In this document: piece after piece, positions 27,982-35,805 of the stretch
How positions within the stretch are numbered: the stretch's first letter is position 1
Layout of the letters: every line of letters starts with the position of its first letter
Assembly: GCF_009862265.1 (NCBI RefSeq)
Contig: NZ_WWGX01000030.1
Location: 124,001 to 188,000, forward strand
DNA from: Streptomyces sp. SID8352
GTDB lineage: Bacteria; Actinomycetota; Actinomycetes; Streptomycetales; Streptomycetaceae
Length of the DNA stretch: 64,000 nt
Direction of reading: 5' to 3'
Made by a program: the position numbers and the translations under genes
Notes under the pieces: generated by a model
Told to the model about the DNA's origin: nothing
Databases searched by the model: none
What the model saw: the letters and a program-made list of their open reading frames with translations, nothing else

Positions 27982-29451
27982 TCAGCCAGCGATTCGGGGT
28001 ACTCCACCTTTGCGGCCGACGTTGAAAGCGATACGATACACGTCGGGAAGATCAATTCGGTCGTCACGCCGACGACGCATCACACCGAGGGCAATCAACT
28101 CTTCAATGAGGCCCCCGGGGTCGTCTGGGTGCCGAGGGCCGGTGCGCACTAGGGTGTCCTCGTCCTGAGCTTGGTACCGCTCTGCTTCCTTGCGTAGAGT
28201 GTCGGTCAACCTGGCCTCTTCCCAAAGCTCCAGAACCGTCTCCTGATCGATGGGGACCTGTCGGCCAGCTAGGGGATCGACCGCCAAACGTACCCACGGC
28301 ATGTCTTCGCCAACTTCTCGCACTCGGGTTTCCGAGGCGGTCTGGACGCCTCGGCGGATGCCTTCGTGGTGGATGGCGTACTCGTGGCCTGCATATTTGC
28401 CGCGAGTCTCCGAGACAGCCTTGCCCAGCGCGCTGAGGAAGCTACGTGGGCTCACTTGCTCGACTCCGTCCATGAGGTGGTTGGGTAGCCAGGTATATGT
28501 ATTACCCTTGCGATAATTGGCACCCATATAAGGTCCGGCGATGAGCGCGAACTGCTCGGCTTGGTACTGCTCGTCACCGCTTAGTAGGGCAGGTGGGAGG
28601 TGGCGGTGTCCGTCGGCATCGGCACCCCAACCACCGGTTAGGTCACGGAACCGGTTGGAATATTCGCTGTTGTGATTTCCTAGATAATGGAAGAGCAGCC
28701 CGTACAAACTGGCGCGAGACCAGGAAAGACTGGCGGCGTTCGCTGTCAACTTTGATGCATCGGGGAAGTGAAGCAAGGCGCCGTCAAACATGTCAGGGCG
28801 AATGAATACTTTGAAACGAATGTTGCGGGTCCCGAGGCGCATAGCAAGGGCAAGTTCCAGAATACCGCTGACAAGACGGTCGGCCTGGGCGCGGACCCGG
28901 TGGAGGTGTTCCAGTGCGTCAAAGAGAATCAGATGAGTGGTGCCCTGCTCCTGCGCCTGCTGGTCGGCCTGCTGCACCGTACGTTCTGACGCGCCCGGGT
29001 TCGCGCGTACCCAGGCAACTCGGTCGCGCCATTCCACGAGCTCTCGTAGTTCAGGCTGGCCAAGTGTCGATAGCAGTACCGTGTACCAAATGTCGTAGGG
29101 CCGGATACTGGCCTCCGCGAGTTGACGCAGGACACTCGTGCCCGGATACAGGTCGGGTCTGACGGACGCGCCGTATCCGGCGGAGACGGTGAGCCGGCGC
29201 AACCGTTCGATCCCATACTCCTGCGCAGCGACTTGGCGCAGGGTGTCGTCGAGTAGGGAGCGGTACCAGAAGGTCTTACCGACGCCCCGCCCACCGCGTA
29301 CGACAGTGCTGTCGACATAGAGGGCTGCGCGGTGGCTGTCTGGGGTAAACAAGGTGTGCAGGTCAGGCAAGAGGGTGTCAGCGTCGGTCGCCTCGGGCAG
29401 AGTGTCCGAGAGGAGATCGCGGTACTCCTCGGCCCCCAATGCGGTGGTCAT
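27982..29451 (-). CDS. P-loop ATPase, third gene of the KGGVGR cassette
   Basis: 489 aa. Its ATG overlaps the stop of the upstream gene (TGATG). Walker A is RGGRGVGKT (about 52-60) and Walker B is LILFDALEHL (174-183). The C-terminal 200 residues are helical with a basic RRRRDDR patch before DLPDVYRIAFNVGRKG, which may be a winged-helix end. The layout recalls STAND/KAP-like regulatory ATPases rather than transporters or helicases, but no named family is certain. Lower GC than the chromosome. Likely the effector or switch of the cassette; this is inference. Confidence 0.7.
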   Translation of the reverse strand: MTTALGAEEYRDLLSDTLPEATDADTLLPDLHTLFTPDSHRAALYVDSTVVRGGRGVGKTFWYRSLLDDTLRQVAAQEYGIERLRRLTVSAGYGASVRPDLYPGTSVLRQLAEASIRPYDIWYTVLLSTLGQPELRELVEWRDRVAWVRANPGASERTVQQADQQAQEQGTTHLILFDALEHLHRVRAQADRLVSGILELALAMRLGTRNIRFKVFIRPDMFDGALLHFPDASKLTANAASLSWSRASLYGLLFHYLGNHNSEYSNRFRDLTGGWGADADGHRHLPPALLSGDEQYQAEQFALIAGPYMGANYRKGNTYTWLPNHLMDGVEQVSPRSFLSALGKAVSETRGKYAGHEYAIHHEGIRRGVQTASETRVREVGEDMPWVRLAVDPLAGRQVPIDQETVLELWEEARLTDTLRKEAERYQAQDEDTLVRTGPRHPDDPGGLIEELIALGVMRRRRDDRIDLPDVYRIAFNVGRKGGVPRIAG

Positions 29452-30833
29452 CAGGTTCCTTCATTCTGCGGTTCGGCGGTGATCAAGCGGGCGGCGGTCT
29501 CAAGGAAGTCACGATACGCGGCCTGGACGAAGGCGCGGTCCTGCCAGCCCGGAGCATTGTCCGCGTCCAGACCAACCAGTCCCGGCTCGAACAGGATAGG
29601 AATCGGGTAATGGGGGGCCGAGTCGTCCTCCAGGGAAGGAGAAAAGGCCCCGGGGAAGAGCTCGCCAGTCGCTTCCAAGGGCGCGTCGTCGTCGTACAGC
29701 ACGTTGAAACATTCCCAGGAGTGCTCGCGGAACGACTGCAGATACGCGCCCATGGGACGTTGCGGAGAGTCCGGAACCATGGACGCGACCATACGTAGCT
29801 TCTCACGGATGCGGCGAGCTTGACCGGAAGCGTTCCACGCCCTGAAGAGATCCCCATAGCCGGACCAGGTCTGCTTATTGTCAGTGCCGAACAACAGGGC
29901 GAGATCGCAGAGCCGAGAGATGGTGACGGCAGCGATGTCGTGGATCCCGGCCCGGCTGTCCAGCAGCACCACATCGGGGCGGCGGCCGCTCTCGCTGCCC
30001 TGCGCAACGGCTGTCTCACAGGCCCAGACGGCGGACTCCAAGCGATCGGCAAAGTCAGCACCTGGAATATCGGCGTACACACGATTGAGCTTGTCGACGT
30101 ATGAGTAGGGCACGCTCGCCGATCCCTGGCCTCGTGCGGGTGCGACCCAGAGCTCGCCGCGTCCAGTGCGGGGAGCGTAGCCAGTGGGTGCTACCAGATC
30201 CAGGCTGACGGAATTATTGACGGCCGACTCGACAAGTTGATCAACGATACCGTGACAGGGTAGTTCTGCTCCTGCGCTGAGCAGTGGCCCAGCTCCGGGA
30301 GACTCGAGGTCGAGGTCGATGGCCAATACGATGTGCCCACGGTCTGTGAGATGACGGGCAAGGATGGCAGTGGCGGTGGTCCGCCCCACGCCGCCCTTGA
30401 AGCCGTAGAGGGCAGTGCGATGAGTGCGCGAGCCGTCCAATTCGAGAGCGGGCGTGGAGACCTGTGCCCAATCCTCCCCGACCACGGTATTGTCCAAGAG
30501 GCGAACGTCGCCGTGATCACCTCCTGGGCGATGCTCCGGATCCGGCTGACTCCTGGCGGAGTTCAGTAGGTCATCTGCCGAGAATAGAACGGAGGCGAGC
30601 GCGAGGGGCCGGTCCGTTGCGTACTGGCAGAGGTCGGCGGTAAGCCGCTCGCTCCAGATCTCTGTCTTGTCTGACTCGACCTGGTGCCCACGGTCGTCAA
30701 CAACCAGAGTGAACCGCCCCAGAACGTCCCGTACGAGCAATACGTCCAAGCCCTCGGCGGCCACCTCATAGGCCACGGCGAGTGCGCGAGGGCGGGCCTC
30801 GTCGAAGAGGACGGGGTGAGGGAGCGGGGTCAC
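29451..30833 (-). CDS. ParA/MinD-like ATPase with KGGVGR variant P-loop
   Basis: 460 aa, GTG start overlapping the previous stop as GTGA. The first 130 residues are a separate domain. The SIMIBI-type ATPase core starts at LYGFKGGVGRTT (KGGVGRTT at 146-153, Arg replacing the usual Lys of KGGVGKT), followed by IDLDLESPG (172-180) and the switch II-type strand PDVVLLDSRAGIHD (Asp292). The signature Lys of the deviant Walker A is kept. I recall this variant as 'KGGVGR-motif variant AAA ATPase' in automated annotation. It probably senses or dimerises on ATP and works with the two neighbouring products. Lower GC. Confidence 0.78.
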   Translation of the reverse strand: MTPLPHPVLFDEARPRALAVAYEVAAEGLDVLLVRDVLGRFTLVVDDRGHQVESDKTEIWSERLTADLCQYATDRPLALASVLFSADDLLNSARSQPDPEHRPGGDHGDVRLLDNTVVGEDWAQVSTPALELDGSRTHRTALYGFKGGVGRTTATAILARHLTDRGHIVLAIDLDLESPGAGPLLSAGAELPCHGIVDQLVESAVNNSVSLDLVAPTGYAPRTGRGELWVAPARGQGSASVPYSYVDKLNRVYADIPGADFADRLESAVWACETAVAQGSESGRRPDVVLLDSRAGIHDIAAVTISRLCDLALLFGTDNKQTWSGYGDLFRAWNASGQARRIREKLRMVASMVPDSPQRPMGAYLQSFREHSWECFNVLYDDDAPLEATGELFPGAFSPSLEDDSAPHYPIPILFEPGLVGLDADNAPGWQDRAFVQAAYRDFLETAARLITAEPQNEGT

Positions 30834-31312
30834 AGCAGCCTTCCGGTGATGAGAGCCTGCTCATGCAGGGTGATGATTTCCTGTGCCACGGTACGCCGCC
30901 GAGTGACGTGAGCTTCGACAACTGTGGTGCCGTCAAGGTAGCGATCATCGACTGACCAGGAGTCGAAGGCGCCCAAATTGCCGAGCGCGGCGGACAGGTG
31001 AGCGGCAGATCTACCATGCGTCAGCAGGGCCAGGTCGGCTGCTACCCAGGGTAGGTGGCCATAGTCGTGCGCAGCTTTACCCGTGACTGGATCTGCGACC
31101 CAGGGGCGCGTGGCTGGGGGGCTGTTGGGCCTTCTGGGGTTCATGGTGGCTGCAGTGAAGCGTAGGACCATGCTCTTGAGGGCACACTCGACCGCGAAGC
31201 CGAAATGGTGATCGGCGTTGGGTAGACGGTTGTCGTCGTGAAGGTAGACAGCGTCGTCATAGTGGCGCACAGCGGCGTGGGCATAGTGATGCTCTGCTCG
31301 ATTCCCCGACAC
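30830..31312 (-). CDS. HEPN-like helical protein, first gene of the KGGVGR cassette
   Basis: 160 aa. The only start codon in frame is GTG at 31312, because a stop lies upstream. The N-terminal half (HYDDAVYLHDDNRLPNADHH, then GFAVECALKSMVLR) matches the four-helix pattern of HEPN-like proteins that sit beside nucleotidyltransferases or ATPases. An RLPNADH segment fits R-x5-H, but its position is not that of the classical HEPN nuclease motif, so RNase activity is uncertain. It is followed without a gap by the KGGVGR ATPase gene. Confidence 0.6.
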   Translation of the reverse strand: MSGNRAEHHYAHAAVRHYDDAVYLHDDNRLPNADHHFGFAVECALKSMVLRFTAATMNPRRPNSPPATRPWVADPVTGKAAHDYGHLPWVAADLALLTHGRSAAHLSAALGNLGAFDSWSVDDRYLDGTTVVEAHVTRRRTVAQEIITLHEQALITGRLL

Positions 31313-31632
31313 GTAGAGATCATAGGGCGAGTCTCACCTGATTGGCCTTGTAAGTCTGTTCTTCCATCGCATGTAGCTCCCCGGGGAGGGGCGTCCCTCA
31401 CAGGTCGTCAATGCTTTGCATGCTGGCCGTCGCCGTACGGTGGGCCAGCGAATGAATGGTATTAGGATTATTTACAGACATGTACTATATTTAGAATTTT
31501 TGCCCGTACTGCGAGTTGATAGCGGTGGCCGGAGGGGCAACTGCTCAAAGTGGTGTCTCTGCGCATGAACGCGGTGCTGCATCGGCCCGCAGCGGGATTC
31601 CGTGTCTCCATCGCGATTGTTCAGCGGTATGT
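31313..31632. other. AT-rich region upstream of the KGGVGR cassette
   Basis: 320 bases between the cassette and the IS element. Bases 31455-31505 are the most AT-rich in the window (ATTATTTACAGACATGTACT and on), the likely promoter area for the minus-strand operon. A 39-codon plus-strand frame at 31452 has no support. Confidence 0.4.
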
Positions 31633-32529
31633 CAATGAACCTTTTCCAACCTGCTGGTGGTGCTGTGCAGTTGGGGTGACAGCATGGCGAAGCCCCTGGT
31701 AGATGGGTTTTCGACCAAGAGAACCGTGTCCACCAGAGGCTTCACATGCTTGTCTACCCGTCCGGCGTGGACGTGTCCAGCTCCACCCTTCGCTTCCTCG
31801 CCGAGCGTCTGCGGCGGCATCGCCGTGCGATCAGCTCCCGCTGGCGACGGTTGAACGCCGGCCGCCAAGCCCTCCTCGCTCTGGCCCACCTGCGCATGGG
31901 GCACACCTACGCCCAGCTCGCGGCCGGGTTCGGCGTCGGGACCACGACGGCATACCGCTACGTCACCGAGGCCGTCGACATCCTGGCCGACCTCGCACCC
32001 ACCCTGGCCGATGCCGTCCCCGCCGGGTCGACGAAGGCGTTCGTCCTCCTGGACGGCACCCTCCTACCGATCGACCGCATCGCCGCGGACCAGCCCTACT
32101 ACTCCGGCAAACACAAGAAGCACGGCATGAACGTGCAGGTCCTCACCGATCCGTTCGGCCAGCTGCTGCGGGCCTCGCCGACCCTGCCCGGAGCTGTCCA
32201 CGACATCCGCGCGGCCCGCGAACACGGCATCATCGACGCCCTCGCTCAGGCCGACGTCCCGTGCTGGGCCGACAAGGGCTACCGAGGCGCCGGCGGAACA
32301 GTCCGTATCCCGTACTGGGGGCGTTGGCATTCGCTTTCCGCCGGTCAGCAGGCCGTGAACCGGTCCTATGCCAAGATCCGCGCACTCGTCGAGCAGGCCA
32401 TGGCCAGCCTCAAGAACTGGCGCCTCCTGCGCAAACTCCGATGCTCCACCACCCGGATCACCGCCCTCGTCAAAGCCGTACTCACCCTGCATCTGGCCAG
32501 CTCAGACCGATGATGGAAAAGGCTCAATG
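31633..32529 (+). mobile_element. IS5-type insertion sequence, apparently intact
   Basis: 897 bp bounded by imperfect inverted repeats. The left end reads CAATGAACCTTTTCCA (31633-31648), and the right end read inward is CATTGAGCCTTTTCCA (32529-32514), 14 of 16 identical. It contains one complete transposase gene. No target duplication is visible (left flank TGT, right flank AGA), so either the ends are off by a base or the duplication has decayed. Confidence 0.8.
31746..32513 (+). CDS. IS5-family transposase (DDE_Tnp_4 type)
   Basis: 255 aa. An N-terminal helix-turn-helix (LAHLRMGHTYAQLAAGFGVG) is followed by a DDE nuclease domain: first Asp in VLLDGTLLPIDR, second Asp in TLPGAVHDIRAAREHG, and Glu in KIRALVEQAMASLKNWRLL. 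The catalytic set is complete and there is no frameshift, so the element may be active. The gene fills most of the space between the inverted repeats. Confidence 0.92.
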   Translation: MLVYPSGVDVSSSTLRFLAERLRRHRRAISSRWRRLNAGRQALLALAHLRMGHTYAQLAAGFGVGTTTAYRYVTEAVDILADLAPTLADAVPAGSTKAFVLLDGTLLPIDRIAADQPYYSGKHKKHGMNVQVLTDPFGQLLRASPTLPGAVHDIRAAREHGIIDALAQADVPCWADKGYRGAGGTVRIPYWGRWHSLSAGQQAVNRSYAKIRALVEQAMASLKNWRLLRKLRCSTTRITALVKAVLTLHLASSDR

Positions 32530-32769
32530 AGACCCGTGAAACCTGACTTCATAGACCTCCGGCTTGGGCGAGACCTCCGTCTGCCGAGAGAGAGGCTTCG
32601 TCATCGTCGACGCACGCTGGCCGTAGCGATGGCACCGCCGCCCGGCAGGGCCGCCTGAGACGGGCCCCGGGTCCCCGCGCCCGTGCGGCGCCCCGGCGCC
32701 CCCGGCCCCGGCGGCCCGCCGGAGCCGTATGCCAGGATTGGGCACTCGGGACGGCGTGCGGGGGACTGG

Positions 32770-33795
32770 ATGAACGGCGGCAGGGGGCGGGGCACGGCGC
32801 CGGCGGGGCGGATGACCGCGGCGGTGCTCGGGGCGGCGCTGCTGCTCGCCGGGTGCTCGGCGTCCGGCGGCGTGGGCGCGGCGGACACGGGCATCACCCA
32901 GCGGCCCGAGGAGACCGCCCCCTACTGGGTCAACCCGGACAGCACCGCCGCCCAGCGGGTGGTGGAGCTGGAGAAGTCCGGCCGGGAGGAGGACGCCGGG
33001 CGGATACGCCGGATAGCGGAGCAGCCCACCGGCGAGTGGATCGGCCCGGAGAACCCCGAGGAGCAGGCCCGCGGCTTCACCGAGGCCGCCGAGCGGGCCG
33101 GGCGCACCGCGCTGCTCGTCCTCTACAACATCCCGCACCGCGACTGCGGCCAGTACTCGCGCGGCGGGGCCGCCGACGGCGACGCCTACCGCGCCTTCGT
33201 CGACGCCGTCGCCCGGGGCATCGGCGACCGCCCGGCCACCGTGGTCCTGGAACCGGACGCGGTGCTGCACCTGGTGGACGGCTGCACCCCCGAGGAGTAC
33301 CACGGGGAGCGCTACGACCTGCTCAGGGGCGCCGTCACCACCCTGAAGACCCTCGGGAACACCAAGGTCTACCTGGACGCCGGGAACGCCGGCTGGGGCC
33401 ACCCCGACCAGATCTTCGGGCCGCTGACCCGGGCGGGCGTCGGCCGCGCCGACGGCTTCGCGGTCAACGTCTCGAACTACTACGGCACGTCGGAGTCCAT
33501 CGCCTACGGCAAGCGGCTCTCCGCCAAGGTCGGCGGCAAGCCCTTCGTCCTCGACACCAGCCGCAACGGCAACGGCCCCTACGGCGGGGGCGACCCCGCC
33601 GAGCGCTGGTGCAACCCGCCGGGCCGGGCCCTCGGCGAGGCGCCGACGGTCCGCACCGCCGACCCCCTGGTCGACGCCTATCTGTGGATCAAGCGGCCGG
33701 GCGAGTCGGACGGCGAGTGCAAGGGCGGCCCGAAGGCGGGCGAGTGGTGGCAGGAGTACGCCCTGGAACTGGCGAGGACCGGGGACACCGGCTGA
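32770..33795 (+). CDS. cslZ: GH6 endoglucanase-like lipoprotein of the tip-glycan locus
   Basis: 341 aa from the ATG at 32770. The lipobox LLLAGCSASG gives a lipidated, membrane-held enzyme. GH6 signatures follow: ALLVLYNIPHRDCGQYSRGG, VVLEPDAVLH (catalytic acid Asp), VYLDAGNAGWGHPD, FAVNVSNYY, PFVLDTSRNGNGPYGG, WCNPPGRALGEAPT and LVDAYLWIKRPGESDG. In S. lividans and S. coelicolor the gene beside glxA is cslZ, a GH6 hydrolase acting on the CslA-made tip glycan. Here it is convergent with glxA. The IS element ends 240 bp upstream of it. Confidence 0.88.
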   Translation: MNGGRGRGTAPAGRMTAAVLGAALLLAGCSASGGVGAADTGITQRPEETAPYWVNPDSTAAQRVVELEKSGREEDAGRIRRIAEQPTGEWIGPENPEEQARGFTEAAERAGRTALLVLYNIPHRDCGQYSRGGAADGDAYRAFVDAVARGIGDRPATVVLEPDAVLHLVDGCTPEEYHGERYDLLRGAVTTLKTLGNTKVYLDAGNAGWGHPDQIFGPLTRAGVGRADGFAVNVSNYYGTSESIAYGKRLSAKVGGKPFVLDTSRNGNGPYGGGDPAERWCNPPGRALGEAPTVRTADPLVDAYLWIKRPGESDGECKGGPKAGEWWQEYALELARTGDTG

Positions 33796-33812
33796 ACCGC
33801 CGGGCGGACGGC

Positions 33813-33848
33813 GGGAGGGGGCGCGGCCGGCCGGCCGCGCCCCCTCCC
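33813..33848. terminator. Bidirectional terminator between cslZ and glxA
   Basis: A perfect 16-bp stem (GGGAGGGGGCGCGGCC / GGCCGCGCCCCCTCCC) with a 4-nt loop, in the 72-bp gap between the convergent genes. Confidence 0.85.
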
Positions 33849-33867
33849 CGTGCTCCGCGCGCACGCC

Positions 33868-35805
33868 CTACGGCACGCGCACCCACTGCGCCTTGGACGG
33901 CGTCCCGTCGCCGTCGACGGCGAACAGCATGTACCAGCCCGACTGGACGAGGTTCTTGCCCCGGGGCACCGTCACGGTCAGCCGGTCGCCCTCGGCGGTG
34001 AAGTCCACCGCGATGGACCGCTGGTCGATGTCGGTCACATGGGTCGAGGCGCTCGGCCGGATCAGCCGCATCCTCTTGACCGTCGACGCCGCCCGCGAGG
34101 TGAACGTCGCGGTGCCGCCCCGCTCGACGGTCTGCGGACCGCCCGCGAGGTCGGGCCGCGTGTCCCGGTACAGGTACGGCGGGGTGTAGATCTCGACGCG
34201 CTGCTCGAACCGGCCCGGCTTGGTGTTGGCCTTGTCGGCGTAGAGCGGGTCCGAGCCGAAGAACATCACGCGTCCGTCGGGCAGCAGGATCGACCCGGCG
34301 TGGTAGTTGCGGCCCACCAGCGGGTCCGCGACCCGGTCGAAGGTGTTGCCGTCCGGGCGGTAGAGCCGGGCCTCCAGGATGTCGGAGGCGCCGCGGCCCC
34401 GGTAGTCCCCGGAGCCGCCGGAGACGAGGACGCTGTCGTCGGGCAGGATCGACGCCTGCGGGTACCGGGTGCCCTTCGCGAGCGAGGGGCCGTCCTCGAA
34501 CCGGGGCTCGTCGGCCCGCAGGTCGACGATGCGGGTCTTCTCGCTGGCGAGCGGGGACTCGCCGACCCCGCCGCCGCCGATCACCATGTACCGCTCGTCC
34601 TGCGCGGGCGGCAGCAGCACCGTGCCGGACGTCTCCAGCATGTCGGGGTCGCTCAGCCCGGGGACCTCGGTGAACCGGTTGGACTCCACGTCCCACACGC
34701 CCGGGTCGCGGCCGACGTCGTCCGGGCCGTACCCGGCGTTGGATCCCGAGTAGAAGACCTTGCCGTTCCGCATCAGGAACAGCGCCGGGTAGGTCGGGAA
34801 CTGGCGGACCGTGTCGGTGTAGGTCCACTTCCCGGTCCCGGGGTCGAAGACCTCGTTCTTGCCCGGGACGAGCTGGCCGATGTCGTCGAGGCCGGAGACG
34901 CTGAGCACCTTGCCGTCGCTCAGGGTGGTGAGCGTCGGGTACCAGCGGGCCTCGTTCATCGGGTCGACCTTGATGTACTTCTCGGCGACCGGGTCGAACT
35001 CGAAGGCGTCCCGGATGCCCTGGAAGTCCTTCTTGTCGAGGGCGAGCTTCTGCGCGATGCCGTAGGTGTTGCGGGCGTCGGCGCCGGCGAGGCCCTCGAT
35101 GCGGTAGTTGTCCTCGGTGCCCGTCTCGTGCTCGGAGCCGCTCTCCTGCGCCTCGACGTAGATCCGGCCGTAGCCGGGGTCGTTGCGCAGGAACGCGCCG
35201 GTGCCCTTGTCGAAGACCTTCTCGGCGCGCGGCACCAGCACCGGGTCCTTGGAGACGAAGGTCTTGCCGTTCTCCTTGCCGGTGAACCTGGTGCCCGCGG
35301 GCAGGGTCATCGGCTTGTCCGGGTTCTCGTTGTGGACGATCATCAGGCCGCCGGCCTTGGTGACGTCGCCCTTGAGCTTCTCGTACCGCTTGGTGCCGCC
35401 CGCGATCAGCAGGTTGCCGTTGGCGAGCTGGGTGTGGCCGGTGCAGAACAGGTCACTGGGCGTCGGCACCTTCTTGATGGTCCCGTTGGCGGGGTCCCAG
35501 ATCCGGGTGTCGTACCTCTTGCGGTCGAAGTTGTCCTGGTTGTTGCCCGACCCGGCGACGAGCAGCACCTTTCCGGTGCGCAGCAGCGCCGCGTGGATGG
35601 TGTTCTGCCGGTACTGCTCGGGGAACTCGACGATCTCCCACTTGCCGTTGGCGGCCTTGTACTCCGGCTTGTTGATCTTGTACTGGTGGTATTGCGCGGT
35701 TCCGAAACGGTAGAGCCACGGCCCGTTCATCCCGGCCAGCGCGACTACCACCGCCGTGCCTATCGCGAAGCGACGGGCCCGGCGGCGGCCGGCACGGTCC
35801 TTCAT
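33868..35805 (-). CDS. glxA: Copper radical oxidase GlxA
   Basis: 645 aa. One N-terminal membrane helix (about 13-30) is followed by a kelch-type beta-propeller and a C-terminal Ig-like domain, as in galactose/glyoxal oxidases. Cys121 (DLFCTGHT) and Trp288 (ARWYPTL) fall at the positions I recall for the Tyr-Cys cofactor cysteine and the stacking Trp of S. lividans GlxA. Tyr501-His502 (GRNYHAG) and His589 (SASTHVTD) fit the remaining copper ligands. GlxA oxidises the CslA glycan at hyphal tips and is needed for its deposition. Its ATG overlaps the cslA stop (ATGA), so the two are translationally coupled. Confidence 0.95.
   Translation of the reverse strand: MKDRAGRRRARRFAIGTAVVVALAGMNGPWLYRFGTAQYHQYKINKPEYKAANGKWEIVEFPEQYRQNTIHAALLRTGKVLLVAGSGNNQDNFDRKRYDTRIWDPANGTIKKVPTPSDLFCTGHTQLANGNLLIAGGTKRYEKLKGDVTKAGGLMIVHNENPDKPMTLPAGTRFTGKENGKTFVSKDPVLVPRAEKVFDKGTGAFLRNDPGYGRIYVEAQESGSEHETGTEDNYRIEGLAGADARNTYGIAQKLALDKKDFQGIRDAFEFDPVAEKYIKVDPMNEARWYPTLTTLSDGKVLSVSGLDDIGQLVPGKNEVFDPGTGKWTYTDTVRQFPTYPALFLMRNGKVFYSGSNAGYGPDDVGRDPGVWDVESNRFTEVPGLSDPDMLETSGTVLLPPAQDERYMVIGGGGVGESPLASEKTRIVDLRADEPRFEDGPSLAKGTRYPQASILPDDSVLVSGGSGDYRGRGASDILEARLYRPDGNTFDRVADPLVGRNYHAGSILLPDGRVMFFGSDPLYADKANTKPGRFEQRVEIYTPPYLYRDTRPDLAGGPQTVERGGTATFTSRAASTVKRMRLIRPSASTHVTDIDQRSIAVDFTAEGDRLTVTVPRGKNLVQSGWYMLFAVDGDGTPSKAQWVRVP

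Noticed and set aside
29878..29900. A second TTGTCAGTG box, plus strand, inside the KGGVGR ATPase gene
   Set aside because: It is antisense within coding DNA, and the -10 position reads CAGGGC, lacking the T and A of TAnnnT; no gene follows it.
31452..31571. 39-codon frame with a TTA codon in the AT-rich promoter region
   Set aside because: No Shine-Dalgarno and no family resemblance; the AT content better fits promoter DNA.
32599..32660. Possible direct target duplication of the IS
   Set aside because: Flanks next to the inverted repeats (TGT and AGA) do not match, and no nearby shift gives a matching pair.
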